Below are positions 17,222 to 26,131 of a stretch of 64,000 nucleotides of DNA, in pieces. The stretch is from Granulosicoccus sp036478565 (GTDB lineage: Bacteria; Pseudomonadota; Gammaproteobacteria; Granulosicoccales; Granulosicoccaceae): assembly GCA_965224525.1 (NCBI GenBank), contig OZ245050.1, forward strand, positions 4,030,001-4,094,000, in the 5' to 3' direction. Every line of letters begins with the position of its first letter. The stretch's first letter is position 1. The notes under the pieces are model-generated. The model was given only the letters and a program-made list of their open reading frames with translations, was not told the origin of the DNA and searched no databases. A program made the position numbers and the translations under genes.

Positions 17222-17590
17222 ATGTCCACACTGGTATTCCGCCTACGCAATGTTCCGGATGACGAAGCCGATGAGGTTCGCTCCCTGCTTGATCAACACC
17301 GCATCGACTGGTACGAAACTACAGCGGGCAGCTGGGGCATAGCCATGCCAGCACTGTGGGTGCACAGTGACGAAGACCTCGAATCAGCGAGAAACCTGAT
17401 TGACAGCTACCAGGCCGGTCGCAGTAAATCAGAGCGCAGCGAGTGGCAGGCTCAGGTTGATTCCGGGCTTGCGCCAACCGTACTTGATCGCGTAAAAGCG
17501 CGCCCAATCGCCAGTCTTGGTATTATCGCGTTTTGCCTGTTTCTGATTTACGCCATGATCAGTCCGTTTTTGCAGTTTATCAATCGTTAA
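17222..17590 (+). CDS. DUF6164 family small membrane protein
   Basis: A 122-residue protein. The N-terminal 70 residues are soluble and ACT-like (VFRLRNVPDDEADEVRSLL, then WYETTAGSWGIAMPALWV), which I recognise as the DUF6164 pattern. A basic linker follows, then one membrane helix near the C-terminus (about 95-115). The function is unknown; the soluble part probably faces the cytoplasm. It is followed after 41 bases by an SDR gene in the same direction. Confidence 0.75.
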   Translation: MSTLVFRLRNVPDDEADEVRSLLDQHRIDWYETTAGSWGIAMPALWVHSDEDLESARNLIDSYQAGRSKSERSEWQAQVDSGLAPTVLDRVKARPIASLGIIAFCLFLIYAMISPFLQFINR

Positions 17591-17631
17591 GCACTGACGA
17601 ACACCCTTAACCAGCCAACGCTGCCAGTCAA

Positions 17632-18390
17632 GTGAACAATGCGAACCAACCAACCCTGTTGGTCACCGGCGGTAGCCGAGGTATCGGCGCGGCCATAGCA
17701 AGGCTGGCGGTAAACCGTGGCTACCGGGTTGCCATCAACTACCGTAGCAATCACCTGGCAGCTGACAAACTGGTGGAAGAGCTCAGCAGCCTGGATGGTG
17801 AGGTCTTTGCTATTCAGGCAGACATCGCAAACGAGATGGACGTAAAGAAGTTATTTTCTGCATGCGACAAACACTGGGGAAACCTTACGGTACTGGTTAA
17901 CAACGCAGGCATCGTAGATCAATCAATTCGCTTTGAAGATACAGACAGACAGCGCATTGATCGACTGTTTGCAGTGAACGTCACGGGCACTATGCTTTGC
18001 GCACGTGAAGCGATTAAACGACAGTCCAAACGCTTTGGCGGTATAGGCGGCAGCATCATAAATATCTCATCCATTGCTGCCTTATACGGCTCACCCAATG
18101 AGTACGTAGATTACGCGGCCAGCAAGGGAGCACTGGATACGTTCACCATCGGGCTTGCACGCGAAGTAGCCAATGACGGCATACGGGTAAACGGCGTTCG
18201 CCCTGGCATTATCGACACAGAAATTCACGCTAGCGGCGGTGAGCTTGACCGTGCCAGTCGCCTTGCCTCCACAATACCAATGAGTCGTCCTGGCACAGCA
18301 ATTGAAGTTGCCAATGCTGTTTTATGGTTGGCTTCAGATGAGGCCTCTTATATCACCGGTAGCTTGCTGAACGTATCAGGTGGACGTTAG
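17632..18390 (+). CDS. SDR family oxidoreductase
   Basis: A 252-residue classical short-chain dehydrogenase/reductase. It has the TGGSRGIGAAIA cofactor loop, NNAGIVD, the catalytic Ser in NISSIAALYG and the YAASK Tyr/Lys pair, plus the usual C-terminal ASYITGSLLNVSGG. An Arg (YRSN) after the second strand suggests NADP(H) preference. It resembles 3-oxoacyl-ACP reductase and glucose-1-dehydrogenase-like enzymes, but the substrate is not clear. The start is GTG at 17632, with only a weak ribosome binding site. Confidence 0.85.
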   Translation: MNNANQPTLLVTGGSRGIGAAIARLAVNRGYRVAINYRSNHLAADKLVEELSSLDGEVFAIQADIANEMDVKKLFSACDKHWGNLTVLVNNAGIVDQSIRFEDTDRQRIDRLFAVNVTGTMLCAREAIKRQSKRFGGIGGSIINISSIAALYGSPNEYVDYAASKGALDTFTIGLAREVANDGIRVNGVRPGIIDTEIHASGGELDRASRLASTIPMSRPGTAIEVANAVLWLASDEASYITGSLLNVSGGR

Positions 18391-18837
18391 CCAATACTGT
18401 AGCAATGCTTCACTGTGTAATTTGCAGGACTAACACAGACGCCTGATAGCACGCATTAATTGACCTGTAAAGTCCATTGACAAAAGGTCAGCAAACAACC
18501 TTTCCTACTGGTTAGTATTTCAGATCTGTAACGCACCGGTGTGTCAGTTTTACGTTCACAGTCCAGATTTGGCCTCCCACACCACCATCCTTCAATGCTT
18601 GCACAGTTTGCCGGTACAGAGGCTCGCGGAAGTCACGAAGGTTAACAATGCAAAGTTACTTGAAAGGACAATAATACCTGCGTTTTAAGGTTCATTTCAG
18701 GTTTCAAGGCTACCCTGAGCAGGCTTTTTACAGGGCTGTTGAAAGTCATATATCGGCCCTGAACAGCTGGATTGCTGTCTCGGATGGTCATTCGTTGTCG
18801 AAATCCTTGACACAAATTTCCACTAATTGAGAACACA
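18391..18837. other. Intergenic region before the GH16 gene
   Basis: No gene is recognised in these 447 bases. Two TTGACA hexamers occur (near 18477 and 18809), but neither has a fitting -10 at 16-18 bases. The region is long enough for a regulated promoter of the secreted glucanase. Confidence 0.35.
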
Positions 18838-20274
18838 ATGCGACTACTGATAATCTGCATCCTGGCGCTCGCCGCCAGTACCGTACCTGCCTATGCTGGC
18901 GACACAGAAAAACCGTCTGTACCAAATGGTGTTTCAGCGACAGCCTTGTCATCCAACTCTATTCGAATCACCTGGAACAAGCCGTGGGACAATGTTGGAG
19001 TAGCCGGTTATAACATATACCGAAACGGCTCCTACTACACAACGGTCTACGGTAACACCAACCACGTGGACGCAAGAGTCAGTGGCGGAAACTCTTACGA
19101 GTACAGTGTTGTTGCATTCGACGATGCCCGCAACTACACCACTCATTCCAATAGCGTCTCAGCCTCGACTGGCGGCGGAAGTTCCACCGGTGCTGCGCCA
19201 CGAGCAAACACCAACGGCACTCCAACCGCACCCGACGGACTGCGCGCTGTGGCAAAGGACAACGACAAAGCCGCCTTGTCCTGGAATAAACCTTCTGGCG
19301 ACGTAGCCGGTTATAACATCTATCGAAACGGCAGTTACCGACGAACCGTACGCAGCACTGACTACACCGACAGCCATTTATCCTCCGGCCAGGAATACCG
19401 CTACCAGGTTGTGGCCTTCAGCAGTCAGGCAAAATACTCTCTGAAGTCGTCCGAAGTAAAAATGACAACTGGCGGTGGCGGACAAAGCAACGCAACGGTT
19501 GCAGATGATCGCTCGACAAGTAGTAGCGGTTCAGCTGGCGCACCATCCGGCTACCGTCTCGTTTTTTCTGACGAATTTCGAGGCAACGACATCGATAGTT
19601 CAAAATGGAATACACGCTACCGCTGGGGTCCAAACTGGATAATCAACGGAGAGAAGCAGTATTACGTTGATCGTGTCAATGACCGGAACTTTGGCCATTC
19701 GCCATTCGAGTTTGACGGTGAGCACATGACCATTACAGCTATCCATACACCTGGGAACCTCAAAGGAAAGGCCAACAATCAGCCCTATTTGTCGGGTGCA
19801 TTGACAACTTTTGGCAAGTTCAAAATGCGCTATGGCTACGTGGAAATGCGAGCTAAAATGCCTAAAGGAAAAGGACTCTGGCCAGCATTCTGGTTATTGC
19901 ACCAGAACGAAAATGGCAAACGGCCTGAAATTGACGTTGTCGAACTACTAGGCCAACGACCTAATGTCGCGCTACACACTTATCACTACTACGACAACTG
20001 GAAGTTACGCTCAACGCCGACCTTTGAAACACCTGGACCCAACTACGCTGACGGATTCCACACTTTCGCTGTCAAATGGGAGCCAGGAAAAATCACCTGG
20101 CTGGTTGATGGCCGGGAGAGTAAAGTGCACAGCAATGGCAATGTTGCCGGAGAAGACATGTACCTACTGCTGAACCTCGCAGTTGGCGGCTGGTGGCCGG
20201 GTAACCCAGATGGCAGCACTCAGTTCCCTGCACGTTTTTCTATAGACTACATCCGCGCCTATTCGAAGAACTAG
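18838..20274 (+). CDS. Secreted GH16 beta-glucanase with two fibronectin type III domains
   Basis: A 478-residue exported hydrolase. A signal peptide (residues 1-20, ending PAYA) is followed by two FnIII domains, about 24-112 and 128-212, each with the W-x-K/P and GYNIYRNGSY strands. A Ser/Gly linker leads to a GH16 domain from about 232 to the end. The catalytic motif is EIDVVE at 364-369, with nucleophile and acid/base Glu. The opening YRLVFSDEFRGNDIDSSKW is typical of laminarinase/beta-1,3(4)-glucanase members. It likely cuts laminarin-like algal glucan outside the cell. It is a single gene with two hairpin terminators just after it. Confidence 0.92.
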   Translation: MRLLIICILALAASTVPAYAGDTEKPSVPNGVSATALSSNSIRITWNKPWDNVGVAGYNIYRNGSYYTTVYGNTNHVDARVSGGNSYEYSVVAFDDARNYTTHSNSVSASTGGGSSTGAAPRANTNGTPTAPDGLRAVAKDNDKAALSWNKPSGDVAGYNIYRNGSYRRTVRSTDYTDSHLSSGQEYRYQVVAFSSQAKYSLKSSEVKMTTGGGGQSNATVADDRSTSSSGSAGAPSGYRLVFSDEFRGNDIDSSKWNTRYRWGPNWIINGEKQYYVDRVNDRNFGHSPFEFDGEHMTITAIHTPGNLKGKANNQPYLSGALTTFGKFKMRYGYVEMRAKMPKGKGLWPAFWLLHQNENGKRPEIDVVELLGQRPNVALHTYHYYDNWKLRSTPTFETPGPNYADGFHTFAVKWEPGKITWLVDGRESKVHSNGNVAGEDMYLLLNLAVGGWWPGNPDGSTQFPARFSIDYIRAYSKN

Positions 20275-20281
20275 TCGGTAT

Positions 20282-20307
20282 AAACACCCTGCTAATGCAG
20301 GGTGTTT
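20282..20307 (+). terminator. Perfect 11-bp hairpin after the GH16 gene
   Basis: An 11-bp perfect stem (AAACACCCTGC and complement) with a TAAT loop lies 8 bases after the GH16 stop. It ends in GTGTTT but has only a short T-run. Confidence 0.75.
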
Positions 20308-20325
20308 CCAACACACAGCATTCAG

Positions 20326-20348
20326 CGGCCCTTGTGGCCGATTTTTTT
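20326..20348 (+). terminator. Intrinsic terminator with seven-T run
   Basis: A 5-bp GC stem CGGCC/GGCCG with a 5-base loop is followed by A and seven T. Together with the preceding hairpin it closes the GH16 transcript. Confidence 0.7.
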
Positions 20349-20449
20349 GCGCGACTTCACAGGGATTATGTGAAATTGGTTGAACACTCTTTGAATGCGA
20401 CCGGTAAAATGCGTAGGCAGCTTTTACCAACAGGATTGAGTTTACCAAC

Positions 20450-21925
20450 ATGCGGACCCATCTTCGAACAGTGATACAGCGCAAGGGTCTGTTCGCTTCA
20501 AAGTTTTGCCGTGCAATAGGTACTTGTACTTTGCTTGGTCTGAGCGCCTGCCAAAGCGCACCGTTGCACTTGACCACTTCCCATCGGCCAACAACACCAG
20601 TCGCTCTGGCTGGCGCCGACCCCAGGCAAACAAACATCAAAGGCAGTATAAACTGGTCTGCCCGGCTGCCTCCCTTATTTTCCAGAGCACGCGAGTTGGT
20701 CGAACAAGCCACTGGAACAAATCTATCCGGCATTCAATTACACCTTGTTGATGATCAACAAATCAACGAAGAAGTCAGACATGAAACCAGTCTCCTGGTG
20801 AATAGTCAGTTCGAGAATACAGATTTCCAGGATCACTTCCTTGCCAGCATCATGGAAAATCAAGCTGGCACCTACGCAGCACTGTATAACGGCAGGCACA
20901 AGTCGGTCATGGTCAGCCGTAATTTGATGGAGAGCTACACGGCTTCTCTGCCGTCGGAACCGCAGGTGCAAGATGCAGCGCTGATGGCCCTGATGATTCA
21001 CGAACTCGTGCATGCTGCAGATGACCAGCGCTTCCACATACACAAAAAACGAGTATTGAGTTTTCGCGCATCGTTTGCTCAATCTGCGACATTTGAAGGC
21101 CACGCACAATGGCAAACGCGAAATATCTGCAGCGAAGCAGGTTGTCTCGCAGGTCTTGATGCATTGGACAATTTTATGTTCAGCCGCAATAACGAATCCA
21201 GTCAGCTCACACAATCGGTGCAGGCTATTAGCCGCAATGTGCTCGAGTACTCCTACATAGAAGGCGAACACTTCATCGCTGCACTTGCTGCCAGACCCAA
21301 CGGTGATGCGCTGATCAAGCACTTGTTGCGCTCACCACCATCAGATCCCATTCAGGTTCTCAACCCAGACAGTTTCCCGGACACAGCTCGTGAATTGCGC
21401 AATCAGAAGCTGATTCGGGCTGGTACAGGCGTAGCCCACCCATGGCTCGACAAACACTGGGTAGCAGTGGACACTTCTCCATTGAAAGGCGTGAATTTAC
21501 AGTCTGACCCGGAACGACGACGGGCAGCAATAGATGGATTTACCCGGCTGATCACGGCCATGGTCGCCCTGCAACTTTACGACCAGTCTGTACCTGACCA
21601 GTTTCCACTGGAGGTCACAGTGTTACAAACCGACGTAGAGTCAACAGCCAGCCTGTTTGCATCAACACTGCATGCGAATACAAAAGCTGCAGACACCATT
21701 TTCGATACTGTTCAGCTACGGCATATATCCGATTCGGGAATCCCGCTAACTCTCACATTGTTCCGAACAGTGATGCGGGATGATTCATCAGTACCCTGGC
21801 GCACAGTCATTGGCGTGGTCGGTCAGCATGTGGTTCAAATTGCCGGCTTTGCAAAAAGTGACATTGAGATGGAAAACTACGTGGTGCGGGTACTGGCCCA
21901 CATACGCAACAATTCAACGACCTGA
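20450..21925 (+). CDS. Lipoprotein with HExxH metallopeptidase-like motif
   Basis: A 491-residue protein that I cannot place in a named family. It begins with a basic stretch and a lipobox (LLGLSAC, Cys34). A zinc-peptidase motif HELVHAAD lies at 184-191, and 28 residues after the second His comes EGHAQW (Glu216), which fits the third-ligand Glu of gluzincins. This suggests a membrane-attached, periplasm-facing metalloprotease. The C-terminal half (about 330-491) has no recognised motif. It is a lone gene with its own spacing to the upstream GH16 gene. The zinc-enzyme reading is inference from motif geometry. Confidence 0.75.
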   Translation: MRTHLRTVIQRKGLFASKFCRAIGTCTLLGLSACQSAPLHLTTSHRPTTPVALAGADPRQTNIKGSINWSARLPPLFSRARELVEQATGTNLSGIQLHLVDDQQINEEVRHETSLLVNSQFENTDFQDHFLASIMENQAGTYAALYNGRHKSVMVSRNLMESYTASLPSEPQVQDAALMALMIHELVHAADDQRFHIHKKRVLSFRASFAQSATFEGHAQWQTRNICSEAGCLAGLDALDNFMFSRNNESSQLTQSVQAISRNVLEYSYIEGEHFIAALAARPNGDALIKHLLRSPPSDPIQVLNPDSFPDTARELRNQKLIRAGTGVAHPWLDKHWVAVDTSPLKGVNLQSDPERRRAAIDGFTRLITAMVALQLYDQSVPDQFPLEVTVLQTDVESTASLFASTLHANTKAADTIFDTVQLRHISDSGIPLTLTLFRTVMRDDSSVPWRTVIGVVGQHVVQIAGFAKSDIEMENYVVRVLAHIRNNSTT

Positions 21926-21985
21926 CACACCCTGCTTACGCCCGAGAAAATACCCGTGGACTCAGCGACAATGAAATCGACCCCA

Positions 21986-22537
21986 CTAGCACCAACTGCC
22001 GTTTGACGAAAACCGTGTTCGGAGAAATTCCATCTGGTCCGCGAGAACATCTCGGTTCGACAGAAAAAAAAACTCATAACGATTGGGCGCAAATGGTATG
22101 GCAAGCAGCTCCATATTGGCCTGCTCGGGCCGTAAATTACCCTTTCTATTGTTGCAACGCCGACAGGCAGTAACGCAATTGGTCCAAATATCACGCCCAC
22201 CGCGCGAAGTGGGAATCACATGATCACGAGATAGCTCACGCACGGGAAACTGCACACCACAATACATGCAGACCTGCTGATCGCGAGCAAACAGCAAGCC
22301 ATTACTAAGCGCAGGTGTAAAGGCAGAGTCGTCCACCCTGCCACTACAGGCTACAATACTGGGCAACTCCAGGCACGATCGCTCGCCGCGCATGTTATAG
22401 CCGCCGTGAATGGTGTGAATGGTTCCTCCAATGCTCCAGATAACCTGCTCCTTGGCGAGCAAAGTGGCGGTTTCCTGCCAGCTCAGCCAGGCTATTGGAG
22501 AACCTGCCTTGTTCAGGCGCAGTACCTTGGCGTTCAT
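21986..22537 (-). CDS. HNH endonuclease domain protein
   Basis: A 183-residue protein. The C-terminal half is an HNH nuclease with two zinc-knuckle cysteine pairs (CMYCG and CRRCNNRKGN) around the core RDHVIPTSRGG...WTNCV. The N-terminal half resembles the conserved part of the widespread gammaproteobacterial chromosomal HNH proteins. These are cytoplasmic, and their role (repair, or defence) is not settled. No restriction or phage genes are nearby, so it is more likely a housekeeping member than part of a defence island. Confidence 0.88.
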   Translation of the reverse strand: MNAKVLRLNKAGSPIAWLSWQETATLLAKEQVIWSIGGTIHTIHGGYNMRGERSCLELPSIVACSGRVDDSAFTPALSNGLLFARDQQVCMYCGVQFPVRELSRDHVIPTSRGGRDIWTNCVTACRRCNNRKGNLRPEQANMELLAIPFAPNRYEFFFLSNRDVLADQMEFLRTRFSSNGSWC

Positions 22538-22724
22538 GAGTTTTAGTTCCGGGATGTGATGCTTTTATGGGTTCACCCTTTGTATAACACACAGGTATGA
22601 CGATTTCACCCCCCGCGTTCACTCCTGCGTAGCTACTTAAGCAACCTGCGAGCCTCGCTGACTGGTATCGAACATTCACCTAGCGCGCGCTACAATACAC
22701 GGTCGAACCACCCACACCCATCTG

Positions 22725-24635
22725 CTACACGCCTATAAAGCCGCCGGACTGCCGACGCCATAGTCGGGCATAAAGGCCATCGCGAGCAATCAGCTCTGCA
22801 TGCGAGCCGCTCTCTACGACACATCCCCCATCAAGCACTATCAGCCGATCAAGGGCAGCGATGGTTGATAGCCGATGCGCAACTGCCAAAACTGTCTTGC
22901 CCTGCATCAAAGTATCAAGCTGTCTCTGTATTGCCGCCTCCACTTCCGAGTCCAGCGCAGACGTCGCCTCATCCAGAACGAGTATTGGCGCATCCTTGAG
23001 AATAACCCGCGCAATGGCTATGCGTTGCCTTTGCCCGCCAGAAAGTTTGACACCTCGCTCACCGACAAACGCATCCAGTCCCCGGCGACCATTCTGATCA
23101 TATAAATTCGGGATAAAATCCATGGCCTCCGCCAATGTGGCCGCATGAATCACATCCTCATCTGTCGCACCCACACGCCCGTAACGAATGTTGTCGCGAA
23201 TGGAACGGTGCATCAGTGAAGTGTCCTGCGTTACCACAGCGATAGAGGTTCGCAAACTCAGTTGAGTCACTTCACTGATGTTCTGCCCATCTATACGTAT
23301 CGCACCATGCTGCAAATCATGGAACCGTATAAGAAGATTCACCAGGGTTGATTTACCTGCACCTGAACGACCGACCAGCCCGACTTTCTCTCCGGCGTAA
23401 ACCGTAAAGTCGCAATGCTCGATAACCGCACTCGATGCCTTGATGCCAGACAATGAGGCTGGCACCGAGCCGCTTACCACCGTTGAGTGACTATTCTGAA
23501 CCTCGGCATCATAACGAAACGTCACGTCATCAAACACTATGCAACCCTTTGACACCTGCAATTGCGTAGCCTGCTCGCTATCCACCACCTCGATTGGCTG
23601 CGCTATGGTTGCGATACCATTCTGCACAGTGCCAATATTTTCAAATAATGATGTAATGGTGCGCAGTATCCAGCCTGACACTTGATTCAGACGAATAACC
23701 AAACCATTGACCACGGCAATTTCGCCAACAGTAATTTCATTGAGCATCCACAACCATACCGATACGCCAGCGGTTGCCAGAACAAGCACGGTATTAAGCA
23801 TTGTCAGCGTCACAGTCATGCCGAGAACTGCTCGCATCATGACCCGAAACGCTCGCGTTTGTTCCCGGATGCTGCTCGCCACGACAGACTCTTCATGCGA
23901 TGCATGTGCAAATAATTTAACCGATTGAATATTGGTATAACTATCGACTATCTTACCAATTAGTCCGGAGTTGGCTTCTGACAAGCGCGCCGACTTTCGC
24001 CGAACCGGGGGTACCATGAAGTACACAACCGCCACATACACTGCAGCCCAGACGGCGATTGGCCACAACAGCACCGAGCTGATTTCCAGAAAAAATGAAA
24101 CGATACCGATCAGGTAAACCAGCAACATCCACGACCCATCGACCACATTCACTACGGCCTCTCGCAGCGCATGACCGGTCTGCATGACTTTCTGTGAGAT
24201 TCGCCCAGCAAAATCATTCTGGAAAAAAACGATGCTCTGACGTAATACATAACGGTGATTCTGCCAACGTGTAGCATTGGCAAGACCGGGGGCGATGGCA
24301 AGATTAATCAACGCTCGAGATCCCAGTAGCGATACTGGTCTGATAACGGCGACAACAATAATCATCCACAACAAGTCACGCCCGTGTCTATCGAGAAAGC
24401 CTGACCGACTGCCACCTGTGTTCGCTGAGGCTGACATCCAGTCCAGTAATCGGCCGAGATAGACAAACAGATACAACTCGCTGACGGCAGCGATTCCAGC
24501 CAGCAACAGCGTGGCAAATACAACACCTCTGACCGGGTGAATGTAGTGCCAGAAAAAGGCAAATGTATTGATCGGCGGGCGTGTTATAGCTTGCGACCGC
24601 AACGGATCAATCAGATTTTCGAACCAGGTGTACAA
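22725..24635 (-). CDS. ABC transporter, fused permease and ATPase
   Basis: A half-size exporter with six membrane helices in the first 330 residues and an ATP-binding domain after it. The ATPase has Walker A GRSGAGKSTL, signature LSGGQRQR, Walker B ILVLDEATSALD and the switch His in AVAHRLST. The order suits MsbA/multidrug-type exporters that work as dimers. The substrate is unknown. I choose TTG 24635 as start because the sequence from YTWFENLIDPL onward matches how family members begin and GCAGG lies upstream. The upstream in-frame ATG at 24770 would add 45 residues of cysteine-rich, unlikely sequence. It is divergent from a LysR gene. Confidence 0.88.
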   Translation of the reverse strand: MYTWFENLIDPLRSQAITRPPINTFAFFWHYIHPVRGVVFATLLLAGIAAVSELYLFVYLGRLLDWMSASANTGGSRSGFLDRHGRDLLWMIIVVAVIRPVSLLGSRALINLAIAPGLANATRWQNHRYVLRQSIVFFQNDFAGRISQKVMQTGHALREAVVNVVDGSWMLLVYLIGIVSFFLEISSVLLWPIAVWAAVYVAVVYFMVPPVRRKSARLSEANSGLIGKIVDSYTNIQSVKLFAHASHEESVVASSIREQTRAFRVMMRAVLGMTVTLTMLNTVLVLATAGVSVWLWMLNEITVGEIAVVNGLVIRLNQVSGWILRTITSLFENIGTVQNGIATIAQPIEVVDSEQATQLQVSKGCIVFDDVTFRYDAEVQNSHSTVVSGSVPASLSGIKASSAVIEHCDFTVYAGEKVGLVGRSGAGKSTLVNLLIRFHDLQHGAIRIDGQNISEVTQLSLRTSIAVVTQDTSLMHRSIRDNIRYGRVGATDEDVIHAATLAEAMDFIPNLYDQNGRRGLDAFVGERGVKLSGGQRQRIAIARVILKDAPILVLDEATSALDSEVEAAIQRQLDTLMQGKTVLAVAHRLSTIAALDRLIVLDGGCVVESGSHAELIARDGLYARLWRRQSGGFIGV

Positions 24636-24823
24636 AACGACAACCTGCGATACTGAGGGAGAACAAGAGTAACGGATGCTGGCCCAAGTTGCGCACTTCG
24701 CACAAACGCAGTGCACTTTTTTCAGCAGCCAGGCTGGGTGATTTTGGACATGGCAATAACCGCTCAACACGCATACAATATGTGGATTATGGCCAGTTAT
24801 TGTGAATATAGAGCACTAATAAA

Positions 24824-25735
24824 ATGGACAAATACACTGAAATGCTGGTGTTCTCGAAAGCTGCTGACCTGGGCAGTTTTTCTGCAGCCGCGCGCGAGCT
24901 GGACCTCACCCCCTCGGCCGTCAGCAAACTGATTACCCGGCTTGAGGATCGGCTCGGAGCTCGCTTGTTTCAACGCACTACGCGCAAGCTCAACATGACA
25001 GTTGAAGGCCACGCTTTTAACGATCGTTGTGGTGCCATTCTGGATGAAATCCAGCAAGCCGAAGACGCAGTCATGGCATTGCATGACAAGGTCAGCGGTA
25101 ATTTGCGAATAACGACTGTATCGGCTTTTGCACGTTTGCAAATGATCAAGCTGATGCCTGAATTCATGTCGCGCTATCCGGAGCTACGTGTTGAACTGGA
25201 GCTTAGCGAGCGCGAGGTGGATCTGGTTGGTGAAGGGGTGGATGTCGCTATCGTGCTAAGCGACGGACTGACTGATGAGTCTCTGGTGGCCCGGCGCCTG
25301 GCAGTTAACAAACGCGTAATCTGTGCATCGCCTGGATATCTGAAAAAAAACGGCACGCCTGTAAAACCGGATGACCTGTTGCAGCACAACTGCCTGACAC
25401 ATTCCGCTATTCAACACTTCAATGACTGGGAATTCAAAACCGCTAACGGTATCCAGGTGCAACGCATGAAAGGTAATTTTCACACCAACAGCGCATCAGC
25501 TTTACATGAAGCGGTGAAGGCAGGCATTGGCATCGCTAGACTGGCTTCCTATGTTGTGCAGCCCTCTATAAGAGCTGGCCTGATAAAACCGCTATTACTG
25601 GACTATTCAGCAGACACCTCATCCATTCAACTGGTGTACCCACACCGACGCCATTTAAGCAATAAAGTTCGGGCATTTACCGACTTCATGGTCGAAAAAT
25701 TCACACCGAACCCGCCATGGGAGCGTGATGGGTGA
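24824..25735 (+). CDS. LysR family transcriptional regulator
   Basis: A 303-residue LysR-type regulator. The N-terminal winged helix-turn-helix is clear (MLVFSKAADLGSFSAAAREL, SAVSKLITRLEDRLGARLF). The rest is the periplasmic-binding-protein-like effector domain of the CrgA/DmlR subgroup (LRVELELSEREVDLV, DVAIVLSDGLTDESLVARRL). It probably forms tetramers and controls a nearby or divergent gene. The divergent ABC exporter is the obvious candidate target, by position only. The intervening 188 bases should hold the operator, but I could not pick a convincing T-N11-A palindrome. Confidence 0.9.
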   Translation: MDKYTEMLVFSKAADLGSFSAAARELDLTPSAVSKLITRLEDRLGARLFQRTTRKLNMTVEGHAFNDRCGAILDEIQQAEDAVMALHDKVSGNLRITTVSAFARLQMIKLMPEFMSRYPELRVELELSEREVDLVGEGVDVAIVLSDGLTDESLVARRLAVNKRVICASPGYLKKNGTPVKPDDLLQHNCLTHSAIQHFNDWEFKTANGIQVQRMKGNFHTNSASALHEAVKAGIGIARLASYVVQPSIRAGLIKPLLLDYSADTSSIQLVYPHRRHLSNKVRAFTDFMVEKFTPNPPWERDG

Positions 25736-25767
25736 ACGGATACCCTGGATCTGACTGTAACGCCTGA

Positions 25768-26106
25768 TCAAAGCGCATTATCACCCTCTTCGCGTGTACG
25801 GATGCGAATAACTCTACTGACATCATCGACAAATATTTTCCCGTCACCTATCTTGCCGGTGTTGGCGGCCCGGATAATGCCCTCGATACAATCCTCGAGA
25901 ATGTCTTCTGCCACCACCACTTCGATTTTCATCTTCGGTATGAAATCGATCACATATTCCGCACCACGATACAACTCGGTGTGACCTTTCTGGCGACCAA
26001 AGCCCTTTACCTCTGTGACAGTTATACCCGCCACACCGGCAGTGGCCAACTCCTCACGGACGGCATCCAGCTTAAACGGCTTGATGATCGCGGTGATACG
26101 TTTCAT
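25768..26106 (-). CDS. glnK: Nitrogen regulatory protein P-II (GlnK type)
   Basis: A 112-residue trimeric signal protein that senses 2-oxoglutarate and ATP/ADP. The T-loop sequence GRQKGHTELYRGAEY carries the uridylylated Tyr51, and the C-terminal signature GDGKIFVDDVSRVIRIRTREEG is intact. In this family GlnK plugs the ammonium channel when nitrogen is plentiful. Here it lies 25 bases downstream of amt on the same strand, the reverse of the glnK-amtB order in enterics. The two are surely co-transcribed. Confidence 0.95.
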   Translation of the reverse strand: MKRITAIIKPFKLDAVREELATAGVAGITVTEVKGFGRQKGHTELYRGAEYVIDFIPKMKIEVVVAEDILEDCIEGIIRAANTGKIGDGKIFVDDVSRVIRIRTREEGDNAL

Positions 26107-26131
26107 ATCGAGTGCTCCTTGAATGGGTCAT

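Noticed and set aside
18477..18482. TTGACA as a -35 box for the GH16 gene
   Set aside because: No acceptable -10 within 15-19 bases.
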